64,000 nucleotides of DNA from Alphaproteobacteria bacterium. Its GTDB lineage: Bacteria > Pseudomonadota > Alphaproteobacteria > Rickettsiales > UBA3002. The notes beneath the pieces were generated by a model. That model saw only the letters and a program-made list of their open reading frames with translations. It had not been told where the DNA came from and ran no database searches. Of this stretch, positions 8,535 through 18,194 are shown piece by piece. The number at the start of each line of letters is the position of its first letter. Within the stretch, counting starts at the first letter, position 1. Position numbers and translations under genes: made by a program. Where the stretch lies: the NCBI GenBank assembly GCA_017302575.1, contig JAFLDD010000001.1, positions 393,988 through 457,987 of the forward strand, read 5' to 3'.

Positions 8535-11500
8535 TTAAGCCGCTTTTTCTGTGGATGTTTGGCCCAAAGCGGCAATTTCTTTCACGGCTTCGGTAATGCC
8601 TGCCATGGCGCTGCCTTCCTTGCTGAAATCTGCAATAAAGGCGATTTTCTGGTCTGGGCGCAGTTTATAGCGGGTCGGGTGCTTATTAATATGGAGTAAA
8701 AGCTTCTCTGGGGCAGGGAACTGGTTCTTGTGGAAGGTAATGATGGCGCCCTTTGGCCCAGCGTCGATGCGGTCGATATTGGCCATTACGCAGAATTGCT
8801 TAATGCGAAGCACGCCAAAGAGGTGCTCTACCTCGACAGGTAATGGGCCAAAGCGGTCAATCATTTCGGCGGCGAAGCCTTCAATTTCCTCATGGGTTTT
8901 GAGGCTGCTGACGCGGCGATATAGGCTCAGGCGCAGGGATAAGTCCTCGACATAATTTTCTGGAATCAGCACCGACATGCCTAGATTGATCTGCGGCGAC
9001 CAATCACGTTCTTCGATGTCACCAATTTTGCGGCGCGCTTTGAGGTCGCTAATCGCTTCCTCCAGCATGGCTTGGTACAGCTCGATACCCACTTCGCGAA
9101 TATGGCCGGATTGTTCCTCGCCCAAGAGATTTCCGTAACCACGAATATCCATATCGTGGCTGGCGAGTTGGAAGCCAGCGCCCAAACTATCCAGCTGCTG
9201 CATCACCTCGAGTCGGCGCGTAGCGTCACGGGTCAAGGTTTTTTGATGTGGCAGCGTGAAATAGGCATAAGCGCGGGTTTTGCTGCGACCAACACGGCCG
9301 CGAAGTTGATAAAGTTGGGCAAGGCCGAACATCTCAGCGCGGTCGATAATCATGGTGTTGGCGGTAGGGATGTCGATGCCTGATTCGATAATGGCCGTTG
9401 AAAGCAGCACATCGTATTTGCCGTCGTAAAATTCATTCATAACGGTATCAAGCTGTGCGGGTGTCATTTGACCATGCGCGGCGGCGAATTTAATTTCGGG
9501 AACCAGCTCTTCCAATTTCTGCTTAAGTTCCGCCATGTATTTCACGCGCGGTGTTACCACAAAGCTTTTACCGCCACGGTGATATTCACGCAGCAATGCT
9601 TCACGCGTGACGACGGGGTCAAATGGCATCACATAGGTGCGCACGGCGAGCCTATCGACAGGTGGTGTGGTGATCAGGCTTAATTCGCGCACACCAGCGA
9701 GTGACATTTGTAACGTGCGAGGGATTGGTGTTGCGGAAAGTGTCAGCACATGCACGTCGCTACGGAATTCTTTGAGACGCTCTTTCTGCTTCACACCGAA
9801 ATGCTGTTCTTCGTCGACAATCATCAATCCTAGTTCTTTGAAGCCGATTTCGCTGCCAAGTAATGCGTGTGTGCCAATCACGATATCAACCTTACCCTCT
9901 TTCAGCAGTGCTTTGGTTTCGGCCATCTCCTTTGCTGATACCATGCGTGAAAGCTGACGAATGGTGAATGGTAAATCACGGAAACGCTCTGTGAAGGTTT
10001 TGAAATGCTGGCGGGCGAGTAAGGTTGTGGGAGCAATGAGTGCCACTTGTTGTTTGTTGCTCGCGGCAATAAATGCAGCGCGCAAGGCAACTTCGGTTTT
10101 ACCAAAACCTACGTCACCACAAATGAGCCTGTCCATGGGTGAGCCTTTACGCAAATCTTCACGCACTTCGTCGATGGATTGGAGCTGGTCTTCGGTTTCG
10201 GTGTAAGGGAAGCGTGCACAGAATTCGTCATAAGCGCCGATATCAGGCTCGAATGCTGGAGCGGTCTTAGTCGCACGTGCAGCAGCGATTTTAAGCAGCG
10301 CCTCTGCCGCCATGCGCAGGCGTTTCTTGAGGCCGGATTTACGTTTTTGCCATGCTACGCCACCCAACTTGTCGAGCGCGACACCTTCACCATCACCAAA
10401 TCGGCTGACGAGGTCGATATTCTCAACGGGCAAGAAAAGCCTGTCGCCGCCATCATAAGTAAGTTTGAGGCAGTCTTGCTTCTTGCTGTTTACCTCAACG
10501 GTGATGAGGCCTTCAAATCGGCCAATGCCATGCTCTTTGTGAACAATCAACTCGCCGACTTCAAAGGCGGCAGCTTCCATCAAGAAAGCGTCACTCTTCT
10601 TGCGCTTCTTCTGGGTGCGGATGATGCGCTCGCCCAATAAATCTTCTTCGCTTAGTAGGTGATAGTGCGGCGTGCTGTAGCCATGTTCGATTGGAATAAT
10701 GGCGAGATGCGTGCCTGATTCGACCTCACTAAAGTGCTCGATGCGTTTAGTAGCAATGCCATGTTCGCCAAGTATTTTATCAATACGCTCGAGGCTGCCT
10801 TGCGAGTTGCAGGCAATGACTGCGGGTAGCACCAGCCCCTTCACATAATCACAGGCTTCGTTAAAGAGGCGTTTGCCTAAAAGGGGCGTTGCGCCGTAGG
10901 GCAGGCTTAGTGTGTTCCCGCTCGATGCCGCAAATGGCGTGAGGGTAATGGTGGCGTTAGCAGCCAACATGCTATTCCACGATTCCGCCATGATAAATAA
11001 GCGCTCAGGCGGGATAGGGTGATAGGGCGTTTCGTCTTTTGATTTAGCGTGAAGCTGGCGCGCCGCATAATAATCGCGGACTGCTTCGCCACGTTCTTCG
11101 ATGATAGCAGGTGTGTCATAATGCAGGCACCAGATTGCATCTGGCACGTAATCGCTCAAAGGTACTAGGCGCTCATAAAATAACGGCAACCAGTGCTCCA
11201 TACCTGCTGTCATGCGACCTTGGGAGATGGACTCATAAAGCGGGTCCTCGCGCGTGACGGCGCCAAAACATTCGCGGTAGCCACTACGGAAGCGTTCAAT
11301 CGTCGCTTCGTTTAATTGTACTTCACCTAAGGGAAGTAATTCTAGTTTCGTGCAGATGGCGTCACTGATTTGGGTGAGCGGGTCGAAGTATTTGAGGCTT
11401 TCAACATCATCGCCAAATAAATCGATGCGTACGGCATTTTCGGAACCTGAAGGGAAGATATCGATAATGCTGCCGCGAATGGCATATTCGCCTGCCTCCA

Positions 11501-11978
11501 TCACTTTACCAACGCGCTGATAACCTTGCGCACTAAGGAATGCTAGCAGTGCCTCACGAGGAAGGTTGCTATTGGGCGTGATGACAAAATGGTTGTCTCT
11601 GAATGTGGTCGGCGGGGGCAGGTATTGGCTCGCTGCATTTACGGTGGTCAGCACTATGAGTGGCCGCTTTTTCGAGCTTAAGCTGCTGAGGGTTGCGACA
11701 CGCTGCGATAAAATGTGTGCGCTGGGTGATACGCGGTCATAGGGTAATGTATCCCATGCGGGGAGGCGCAAAACCTCTAGATTTGGCGCGATGAAGCGAC
11801 ATAGAGATGCAACAATTTCCAACTCTTTGTCGTTGGGTAATACGGCGATAACCGGCTTTGAGTAATTCAAGATAAGGCTAGCTAATATCTCCGCATAGCT
11901 TGAAAGCAGTGCGCGCTCGAACTGCCACGCCTCACCGCGCTGAATGACAGCGGGGAGCTGTTTTCGTAGTGCATGCAT
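8535..11978 (-). CDS. mfd: Transcription-repair coupling factor
   Basis: This is full-length Mfd, 1147 residues. The N-terminal half is the UvrB-like module (LPAWDTLPYDRVSPS and VMEAGEYAIRGSIIDIFPSG). An RNA-polymerase interaction domain follows near residue 490 (VGELIVHKEHGIGRFEGL). The superfamily 2 translocase has GDVGFGKTEVALRAAF, VDEEQHFGVKQKE, LSATPIPRTL and QLRGRVGRS. It displaces stalled RNA polymerase and recruits UvrA. Its ATG overlaps the sdhE stop (TAATG), so the two genes are coupled. Linkage of recG, sdhE and mfd is common in alphaproteobacteria. Confidence 0.97.
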   Translation of the reverse strand: MHALRKQLPAVIQRGEAWQFERALLSSYAEILASLILNYSKPVIAVLPNDKELEIVASLCRFIAPNLEVLRLPAWDTLPYDRVSPSAHILSQRVATLSSLSSKKRPLIVLTTVNAASQYLPPPTTFRDNHFVITPNSNLPREALLAFLSAQGYQRVGKVMEAGEYAIRGSIIDIFPSGSENAVRIDLFGDDVESLKYFDPLTQISDAICTKLELLPLGEVQLNEATIERFRSGYRECFGAVTREDPLYESISQGRMTAGMEHWLPLFYERLVPLSDYVPDAIWCLHYDTPAIIEERGEAVRDYYAARQLHAKSKDETPYHPIPPERLFIMAESWNSMLAANATITLTPFAASSGNTLSLPYGATPLLGKRLFNEACDYVKGLVLPAVIACNSQGSLERIDKILGEHGIATKRIEHFSEVESGTHLAIIPIEHGYSTPHYHLLSEEDLLGERIIRTQKKRKKSDAFLMEAAAFEVGELIVHKEHGIGRFEGLITVEVNSKKQDCLKLTYDGGDRLFLPVENIDLVSRFGDGEGVALDKLGGVAWQKRKSGLKKRLRMAAEALLKIAAARATKTAPAFEPDIGAYDEFCARFPYTETEDQLQSIDEVREDLRKGSPMDRLICGDVGFGKTEVALRAAFIAASNKQQVALIAPTTLLARQHFKTFTERFRDLPFTIRQLSRMVSAKEMAETKALLKEGKVDIVIGTHALLGSEIGFKELGLMIVDEEQHFGVKQKERLKEFRSDVHVLTLSATPIPRTLQMSLAGVRELSLITTPPVDRLAVRTYVMPFDPVVTREALLREYHRGGKSFVVTPRVKYMAELKQKLEELVPEIKFAAAHGQMTPAQLDTVMNEFYDGKYDVLLSTAIIESGIDIPTANTMIIDRAEMFGLAQLYQLRGRVGRSKTRAYAYFTLPHQKTLTRDATRRLEVMQQLDSLGAGFQLASHDMDIRGYGNLLGEEQSGHIREVGIELYQAMLEEAISDLKARRKIGDIEERDWSPQINLGMSVLIPENYVEDLSLRLSLYRRVSSLKTHEEIEGFAAEMIDRFGPLPVEVEHLFGVLRIKQFCVMANIDRIDAGPKGAIITFHKNQFPAPEKLLLHINKHPTRYKLRPDQKIAFIADFSKEGSAMAGITEAVKEIAALGQTSTEKAA

Positions 11979-12271
11979 TAGGGACGATGCTGGAACTGCC
12001 GCATTTTAGCGAGCAGGGGCTCATATTCAGATTTTGGGGATTGTGACTTTTCGGTCAGCCAGCTCCAGATGTCGGCATCGTCTTCTTCAAGTAATGCCTC
12101 GCAGAGCGACAGTTCTTCGGCTTTCATACCCTCCAAATGCTGGTCGCAATAACCACCTAAAATCAGGTCAGTTTCCTTGCAGCCGCGATGCCAGCTACGA
12201 TAGCGCAGGCGTTTTAGGCGTGCTTCGTGGCTTAGAGTGCTCTCGGGCGTTGCGGTGGTCGCGTTTTCCAT
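11978..12271 (-). CDS. sdhE: Succinate dehydrogenase assembly factor 2 (FAD assembly factor SdhE)
   Basis: This 97-residue protein of the SdhE/CptB/SDH5 family helps attach FAD covalently to the succinate dehydrogenase flavoprotein. The motif KRLRYRSWHRGCKETDLILG contains the conserved RG next to the W-x-R-G-x-x-E core, followed by the helical ELSLCEALLEEDDADIWSWL. The start at MENATTATPES is preceded by a GAGGA ribosome-binding site; the open frame extends 16 codons further without homology. It is divergent from the GGDEF-like gene at 12332, with 60 bases between them for both promoters. Confidence 0.9.
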   Translation of the reverse strand: MENATTATPESTLSHEARLKRLRYRSWHRGCKETDLILGGYCDQHLEGMKAEELSLCEALLEEDDADIWSWLTEKSQSPKSEYEPLLAKMRQFQHRP

Positions 12272-12331
12272 GTATTTTGTCCTCGGTCGGTAACATAGCG
12301 TATTTAACCGATTTGACAAGGGCAGTAGCGC

Positions 12332-13243
12332 ATGAATCAGGCAGCAGCAACGACAGCGAATCGCGATGGCGATGGGATTTTAATCCTGACACAAGAAGAC
12401 GAACGCAAACAATGGTATATTCGCGAATTGAACGAGCAGGCTGCTGAAACGCTTGGTTATACGGTGGATGAGCTCAAGAATATGCCGCTTGATACGGTGC
12501 TGGGGCGTCGCACAGCCGATGCGCTACGTGACATGGTCGAATTCGTGCCTGACGCGCCAGATTTACAAGATGTCAGCGCAAAATTGCGCGAATTCCGCTT
12601 GAAGCATCGCCTGGGGGATGAGTTCGTATCGCCCGTGCGCTTAAGCCGCATGCATGCACGTGACACGAATGCGTGGTTCCAATTGGTCTTGCCTAATGAG
12701 CGTGATCAGCGTGCCCAACAGCAAATGCGTGATTTTCTCAAATTGAATCTTGAGGGTCGACTTGTTATCGACAAGGACACAGGCCTGCCTGATCGCGCTA
12801 CCGCTAAGACATTTCATGATTTGTTGACGAATTACCTCAGCAGTAACAAGTCCGAAGCGGCGTTCGCTGTGCTGAGGCTCGACCGTCATAAAAAGAGTTT
12901 AGAGCGTTATGGTAAAGATGGTTGCGTGACATTACTGAAGCACGCAGCGAATTGCTGCCGCAGCGCCTTTCGCGCTGATGATGTGATTTGCATGCTAGAT
13001 GATCATACGCTTGGCTTATTTCTGCTGGATTTACCGCGCGAGTCTTCGCGTGTAGTGTTGAATCGTTTGCGTTGGCTGATTCGTTCGCATCGCATAGATT
13101 TCGGCGGCAAATCTGACTTCTCCGTTACTGTCAGTATCGCCTTTGACATGCTCACGAATGATACGGTGCTTGATATGTGCGAAGCATCCGTTGCGAAGCT
13201 GGATCAGGACGAACGTAACCATCTTATCGAGCTAGGCGCGTAA
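12332..13243 (+). CDS. PAS plus degenerate GGDEF-domain protein
   Basis: This 303-residue protein has an N-terminal PAS-like region (about 12-130, WYIRELNEQAAETLGYTVDE) and a C-terminal nucleotide-cyclase-like fold (about 145-300) starting at DKDTGLPDRATAKTFHDLL, the usual GGDEF-domain entry. At the signature position the sequence reads MLDDHTLGLFLL, so the GG[DE]EF catalytic loop is missing. It is therefore unlikely to make cyclic-di-GMP and may be a signalling or scaffold protein. It lies one base before recG, so the two are probably co-transcribed, and is divergent from sdhE. Confidence 0.7.
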   Translation: MNQAAATTANRDGDGILILTQEDERKQWYIRELNEQAAETLGYTVDELKNMPLDTVLGRRTADALRDMVEFVPDAPDLQDVSAKLREFRLKHRLGDEFVSPVRLSRMHARDTNAWFQLVLPNERDQRAQQQMRDFLKLNLEGRLVIDKDTGLPDRATAKTFHDLLTNYLSSNKSEAAFAVLRLDRHKKSLERYGKDGCVTLLKHAANCCRSAFRADDVICMLDDHTLGLFLLDLPRESSRVVLNRLRWLIRSHRIDFGGKSDFSVTVSIAFDMLTNDTVLDMCEASVAKLDQDERNHLIELGA

Positions 13244-13244
13244 T

Positions 13245-15374
13245 ATGGCCGTTCGGCCATCCATATTGTATCCCTATTTTCGTGCAGCGACGATCTTGAA
13301 GGGTGTTGGTCCTGTTACTCGCAAGGCCTTAACGCGTTTGCTTACGCCCCCACGCCCACTTATCGATAACATGCCGTATGAGCCTGTGCTCAGGGATATG
13401 GTCATGCATGTACCAACTAGTGCAGTTGACAGGCGTTTGGTAAGTAGCATCGCGACTGCAAACGTGGGGGATGTCGCAAGTATTGAGGTGGAGGTGGTAG
13501 AGCACCGCCCACCACCTGCAAAGCGTGCCCGTTTGCCTTATCGTATTATCGTTAGGGATATGACGGGTGCTCTAACGCTTACCTATTTCCATGTGAAGGG
13601 TGATTATCTCTTCAAACAATTACCTGTTGGTGAAAAGCGCCTGATTTCAGGTAGCATTGAAATGTATGATGGGATGAAAACCATGCCGCACCCAGATATG
13701 GTGGTGCCACTTCATCGCTCGCATGAGATTCTACGTATTATGCCAGTTTACCCGCTTACGCTTGGCATCAGTAACCGTGTGATGGTGAAATTGATGAGTC
13801 AGGCGTTGGACTTGATTACAGCTTTGCCAGAGTGGATCGGCGAAGATGTGCTGAAACGTCAGTCATGGCAGGGATTTCGTGAATCACTCAAGCAGTTGCA
13901 TAATCCGCAAACCATCGAGCTTGAAACAGAATTATTGCCGCGCAGGCGTCTCGCTTATGATGAGTTGCTGGCGAACCAACTGGCCTTGGCGTTCTCGCGT
14001 CAGGCACGTCAGCGCACGCAATCTTACAAGATTCCCGTTAAGAATAAGCAAGCACTGCTTGATGCTTTGCCATTCACACTCACGACAGGTCAGCAAAACG
14101 TATTAGCCGAAGCAGAGCAGGATTTGACAAGCGGTGAGCGTATGATTCGCTTACTGCAAGGTGATGTGGGGAGTGGCAAAACCATCATCGCGTTTAGTTT
14201 GATGGCGCAGGTTGCGGCATCTGGGTTCCAATCGGTGTTTATGGCGCCGACCGATTTGTTGGCGCGCCAGCATGAAAAGAATCTAGCGCCTCTTGCCGAG
14301 AAGCTGGGTTACAAACTTATTCTGCTCAGTGGTAAAATGAGTAAGAAACAGCAAACGGAAGCGCGTGCGCTTATTGCTAGCGGTGAAGCACATATGCTGG
14401 TTGGGACGCATGCGGTGTTTCAGGAGTTGGTTGGATTCAAAAAGCTTGCGCTGGTCGTAGTGGATGAGCAGCACCGCTTTGGTGTTGAGCAACGCTTGCA
14501 GCTAGCAGAGAAGGGGCTAACGCCGCATATCCTGCAAATGACGGCCACGCCTATCCCACGTAGTTTAGCGATGACTTATTATGGTGATATGGAAGTCAGT
14601 GTGCTCAGTGAAAAACCGCCTGGCCGCCTGCCTATCGACACACGTACTGTGCCATTTTCGCGGTTAGATGAAGTCATTACGGGCCTCAAGCGGGCGCTAC
14701 AGCAGGGCACCAAGGCATATTGGGTATGCCCGCTTATCGAGTTGGATACTGAAAAAGAGGATGAAGAATTAGCTGCTGTGGAAGACAGGCTGCGCCTGCT
14801 TCAAACCCATTTTGGCGATAAAGTCGGTATGGTGCATGGGCGAATGAAATTGGCGGAGCGCGAAGAGGTAATGAAGCGCTTTGCCTATGGTGAGATGCAG
14901 TTGTTAGTGGCTACCACCGTGATTGAGGTGGGTGTGGATGTGCCAGAGGCGACCATTATGGTGATTGAGCAAGCGGAACGTTTTGGATTAGCGCAACTCC
15001 ACCAATTGCGCGGTCGTGTGGGCAGAGGCAAAGAAGCCTCGAGCTGCATTTTGCTTTATCACTCGCCAGTCTCAGAGAATGCCAAGGCGCGTTTGCAGGT
15101 GCTGCGCGAAACCAATGATGGTTTCGTCATCGCCGAAGAGGATTTCCGCCTGCGCGGTGCGGGCGATGTGTTGGGTACGCGCCAAACAGGGTTGCCTGAT
15201 TTTAGATTTGCCGCCATTGGTCGGGACACGGATCTGATGGTGATGGCGCGCGATGATGTAAGGCATTATTTGTCCAAGGACCCAGATTTATCTGCGCCGC
15301 GTGGCCAAGCGCTGCGAATTTTGTTAAGCCTCTTTGATTATGAGCATACGGCTGCGTTGCTTAAAGCAGCGTAG
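13245..15374 (+). CDS. recG: ATP-dependent DNA helicase RecG
   Basis: This 709-residue protein reverses stalled replication forks and processes branched DNA. It has the N-terminal wedge/OB domain (MTGALTLTYFHVKGDYLFKQL), then helicase motifs LLQGDVGSGKTIIAF, PTDLLARQH, VVDEQHRFGVEQR, TATPIPRSLA and LRGRVGRG. Domain order and length are normal. Its 3' end overlaps the convergent lpxB by 14 bases. Context with sdhE-mfd is usual. Confidence 0.97.
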   Translation: MAVRPSILYPYFRAATILKGVGPVTRKALTRLLTPPRPLIDNMPYEPVLRDMVMHVPTSAVDRRLVSSIATANVGDVASIEVEVVEHRPPPAKRARLPYRIIVRDMTGALTLTYFHVKGDYLFKQLPVGEKRLISGSIEMYDGMKTMPHPDMVVPLHRSHEILRIMPVYPLTLGISNRVMVKLMSQALDLITALPEWIGEDVLKRQSWQGFRESLKQLHNPQTIELETELLPRRRLAYDELLANQLALAFSRQARQRTQSYKIPVKNKQALLDALPFTLTTGQQNVLAEAEQDLTSGERMIRLLQGDVGSGKTIIAFSLMAQVAASGFQSVFMAPTDLLARQHEKNLAPLAEKLGYKLILLSGKMSKKQQTEARALIASGEAHMLVGTHAVFQELVGFKKLALVVVDEQHRFGVEQRLQLAEKGLTPHILQMTATPIPRSLAMTYYGDMEVSVLSEKPPGRLPIDTRTVPFSRLDEVITGLKRALQQGTKAYWVCPLIELDTEKEDEELAAVEDRLRLLQTHFGDKVGMVHGRMKLAEREEVMKRFAYGEMQLLVATTVIEVGVDVPEATIMVIEQAERFGLAQLHQLRGRVGRGKEASSCILLYHSPVSENAKARLQVLRETNDGFVIAEEDFRLRGAGDVLGTRQTGLPDFRFAAIGRDTDLMVMARDDVRHYLSKDPDLSAPRGQALRILLSLFDYEHTAALLKAA

Positions 15375-16518
15375 CGAGCACGATTTCGGCGGCTTTATCG
15401 CTTGGCGATTCAGCATCTTCAGAACCAAGTTGGCGCGAAATGTCTTTGAGAGTTTCTAGCTGTACGCTGCGTGTGGCGCTATTTTGTAGCAGAGGTAACA
15501 TTTCTCTAACGATGGCATCTGCCGTCAAATCTTCCTGAATCAGTTCAGGTATGACAAAGCGACCCAGAATAATATTGCTCATATTCACGTAAGGGATTTT
15601 CACTTTACGGCGAATATACCAAATCGAAATTGGGTGGGCGCGATACGCTGTGATGTAAGGAACCCCTGCAAGTGTGCACTCCAAACTAATTGTGCCAGAT
15701 TTAGCCAAGGCAGCGTGACTTGCGGCAAACAGCGCCTTCTTTTCCTCGTTCTCTGCAAGGACGACAGGAACTGGCCAGTCTTTTACAGCAGACTTTACCC
15801 ATGCTTTGTGCTCGGGGCGCGCAAGCGTAGTTATCACAAGGTTAGGGATTTTCGTTGCAAGCTGCTCTACGGCTTCCTTGTAAATTGGTAAGTGTCGCTT
15901 CAGTTCATTTTTGCGGCTGCCTGCAAACATGGCGAGAACGGTGGCATTCTCTTTGATGTGGTGGCGTTGCTTGAAGGCTGCGGCATCGCCCTTTGTTTTC
16001 CAATACCACGCATAAGGATGACCGACAAAACTAGTGGGCAAACCTTCTTTCTCAAAATAGGGTGGTTCGAAGGGGTAAAGCACCATGAGGTGGTTGAAAA
16101 AGGGTGCGATATGCTTAGCGCGCTCAGGTTTATATGCCCACACTGTTGGCGCAACGTAATGGATGAAGCGCGGTGAATGATTGCCACGTTTTTTAAGTGC
16201 CTCAACAACACGGAAGCAGAAACCTGGTGAATCAATCGTGACAACGATATCGGGCTTTTTTTGTTCAATATCTTCGATGGTTTGGCGAATGCGGCGCTTG
16301 AGATTAAAAATATGCGGCAGGATTTCTACAAATCCCATCAGCGAGATTTCACTAATAGGGAAAAGTGAACGCAGTCCCGCTACTTCCATCGCATGACCGC
16401 CAATACCCGTGATGCGTATGGCAGTTTGCTTAGCCAGAATAGACTGCATGAGCCATGCGCCTAATTGGTCGCCGGAAGCTTCGCCCGCGATGATATAAAT
16501 GTGCGGTGTGGTGTTCAT
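15361..16518 (-). CDS. lpxB: Lipid-A-disaccharide synthase
   Basis: This 385-residue GT19 glycosyltransferase condenses UDP-2,3-diacylglucosamine with lipid X. The N-terminus IIAGEASGDQLGAWLM is the family signature; also visible are MGFVEILPHI, FIHYVAPTVWAY, LPFEP-like YPFEPPYFEKEG, FVGHPY, AGSRKNEL and KSGTISLECTLAGVPYI. It is the last gene of the lpxD-fabZ-lpxA-lpxI-lpxB run, one base after lpxI. Confidence 0.97.
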   Translation of the reverse strand: MNTTPHIYIIAGEASGDQLGAWLMQSILAKQTAIRITGIGGHAMEVAGLRSLFPISEISLMGFVEILPHIFNLKRRIRQTIEDIEQKKPDIVVTIDSPGFCFRVVEALKKRGNHSPRFIHYVAPTVWAYKPERAKHIAPFFNHLMVLYPFEPPYFEKEGLPTSFVGHPYAWYWKTKGDAAAFKQRHHIKENATVLAMFAGSRKNELKRHLPIYKEAVEQLATKIPNLVITTLARPEHKAWVKSAVKDWPVPVVLAENEEKKALFAASHAALAKSGTISLECTLAGVPYITAYRAHPISIWYIRRKVKIPYVNMSNIILGRFVIPELIQEDLTADAIVREMLPLLQNSATRSVQLETLKDISRQLGSEDAESPSDKAAEIVLATLL

Positions 16519-16519
16519 G

Positions 16520-17377
16520 CTATTCTAGGATTGAAAAACCAATGATGAAGATGCCAAGCTGATCAGCGCGGCGTGCCACTTCACGGCGATTGAGAATCAA
16601 CGAAGCGCCAGCCTGCAGTGCAATACCGTTGAAGCCTGCTTCAGCCACGTTTTCTACCGTAGGGATACCAATGGTTGGTAAATCTACACGACCTTCCTGT
16701 TGTGGCTTTTTCACTTTTACGAGTACGCCGCCTTTTTCTTCGTTTTTAAGTAGCGCGCAGCGTTTAATGAGCGCATCCGTACCCTCGACCGCTTCAACAC
16801 CCAGCACTTGCTGATTCTGGATAACCACGGCTTGGCCGACGTCCAGCTTGCCTATGCTGGTTGCGATGCGTGCGCCAATTTCTATATCGACTTGTGAACG
16901 TTTGTCGGGGTAAATCGAACCAATCAGACCTTCTGGCGTGATGATATCTTGAACGATTTGCTCGGCTCCGATGATTTTGAAGCCTTCTTCTTCCAAGAAT
17001 TCTACAATGCTGCTGAGCACTTTATTATCGCCCGTAAACAGGTTGGAGCCAAGCTTAGCAAGGAGTTTGGTTGCTTTTAAGTCAGGGCGAATAGCGCTGA
17101 GTTTTGGGCGATTTACACGCCCTGCCATCACTAATTCTTCAACGCCTTGTTTGCGCAAAAGATCGAGGGCTTTACCAATCGCGCCAAGGCGAATCCATGT
17201 ATATTGACCGTGTGAGCGGATTACCGTTTCTTCTTCTGCCGCTTCTTCGATAGCGAGCACATAAAACTCACGTCCTGTGGTTTCGCAGGCTTCAATAATT
17301 GCGCGGGGCAATTCGCCCATGCCCGCAATGATGCCAAGCTTAGGGAGCGAGGTAGGTGCTGTTGCGGTAGCTTGCAT
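16520..17377 (-). CDS. lpxI: UDP-2,3-diacylglucosamine pyrophosphatase LpxI
   Basis: This 285-residue LpxI/DUF1009 protein hydrolyses UDP-2,3-diacylglucosamine to lipid X, the job LpxH does in many gammaproteobacteria. Family features are LGIIAGMGELPRAIIEAC at the N-terminus, LVMAGRVNRPKL, and the C-terminal LPTIGIPTVENVAEAGFNGIALQAG block. The chosen ATG begins one base after the lpxA stop; an upstream extension of the open frame lies within lpxA. Presence between lpxA and lpxB is characteristic of alphaproteobacteria and supports the call. Confidence 0.94.
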   Translation of the reverse strand: MQATATAPTSLPKLGIIAGMGELPRAIIEACETTGREFYVLAIEEAAEEETVIRSHGQYTWIRLGAIGKALDLLRKQGVEELVMAGRVNRPKLSAIRPDLKATKLLAKLGSNLFTGDNKVLSSIVEFLEEEGFKIIGAEQIVQDIITPEGLIGSIYPDKRSQVDIEIGARIATSIGKLDVGQAVVIQNQQVLGVEAVEGTDALIKRCALLKNEEKGGVLVKVKKPQQEGRVDLPTIGIPTVENVAEAGFNGIALQAGASLILNRREVARRADQLGIFIIGFSILE

Positions 17378-17378
17378 G

Positions 17379-18194
17379 CTATGCCGCGTCGCTTTCTGTG
17401 AGTGTGTCGCGTTCATTTGGGGTGCAAATAGAACGTGAAGTGTCTGCCAAAATAAATTCAATCAGGGCGCGTGCTTCTGGCTGTGTGTATTTTGCTTTGA
17501 GATTATTGGCGCGCTCAACAAGAGTGCCGCTACTACCTGCAAAAATCTCTTTAAATGCATGTCGCAGTGCATGAATATGCTCGCGGTCAATATTGCGACG
17601 CTTGAGTCCAACAAGATTCAGCCCGTCGAGTGAGGCGCGCTCACCCTTTACCGTGCCGTATGGAATGACGTCTTTTTCAACACCAGACATGCCGCCAATA
17701 AAGGCAAAATCGCCAATGCGAACGAATTGGTGAATAGCAGAAAGGCCGCCAACGATAACACCATTGCCAACTAGCACATGGCCTGCAAGCGTTGCGTTAT
17801 TCGCTAAAATCACATGGTCGCCCACGTAACAGTCATGCGCCACATGTGCGCCGACCATGAATAAGCAATGACTACCTATCTTGGTAATGCCGCCACCGCC
17901 TTGTGTACCTGGGTGCATGGTCACATGCTCGCGAATTTTGTTGTCTGTGCCAATTTCGAGTTTGGTAAGTTCGCCTGAAAACTTTTTATCTTGTGGGCAA
18001 TGGCCAATCACGGCGAACGGGAAAATCTCCGTTGCGCGGCCAATATGTGTGTCGCCTTCCACTACCACATGGGAGTGGAGAATCACTTCATCATCCAATT
18101 TCACGTGCTCGCCGACAACGCAATAAGCGCCGATTTGCACATTTTTACCGATAACGGCTTTAGGATGAATCATTGCTGTTGGGTGAATGCTCAT
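17379..18194 (-). CDS. lpxA: UDP-N-acetylglucosamine acyltransferase
   Basis: This 271-residue left-handed beta-helix enzyme transfers a 3-hydroxyacyl chain from ACP to UDP-GlcNAc. It begins [16 protein letters not shown] and runs through hexapeptide repeats (IGKNVQIGAYCVVGEHV and so on). The catalytic histidine lies in the GAHVAHDCYVGDHV block, and the C-terminal helical part contains LNLVGLKRRNI. The start overlaps the fabZ stop as TAATG. The open frame extends 40 codons upstream into fabZ, but family homology starts here. Confidence 0.96.
   Translation of the reverse strand: MSIHPTAMIHPKAVIGKNVQIGAYCVVGEHVKLDDEVILHSHVVVEGDTHIGRATEIFPFAVIGHCPQDKKFSGELTKLEIGTDNKIREHVTMHPGTQGGGGITKIGSHCLFMVGAHVAHDCYVGDHVILANNATLAGHVLVGNGVIVGGLSAIHQFVRIGDFAFIGGMSGVEKDVIPYGTVKGERASLDGLNLVGLKRRNIDREHIHALRHAFKEIFAGSSGTLVERANNLKAKYTQPEARALIEFILADTSRSICTPNERDTLTESDAA

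Noticed and set aside
8131..11140. Plus-strand and alternative-frame open frames across parE and mfd
   Set aside because: They are shadows of long genes with intact family motifs on the minus strand.
12332..13243. Active diguanylate cyclase
   Set aside because: The GGDEF signature is absent.
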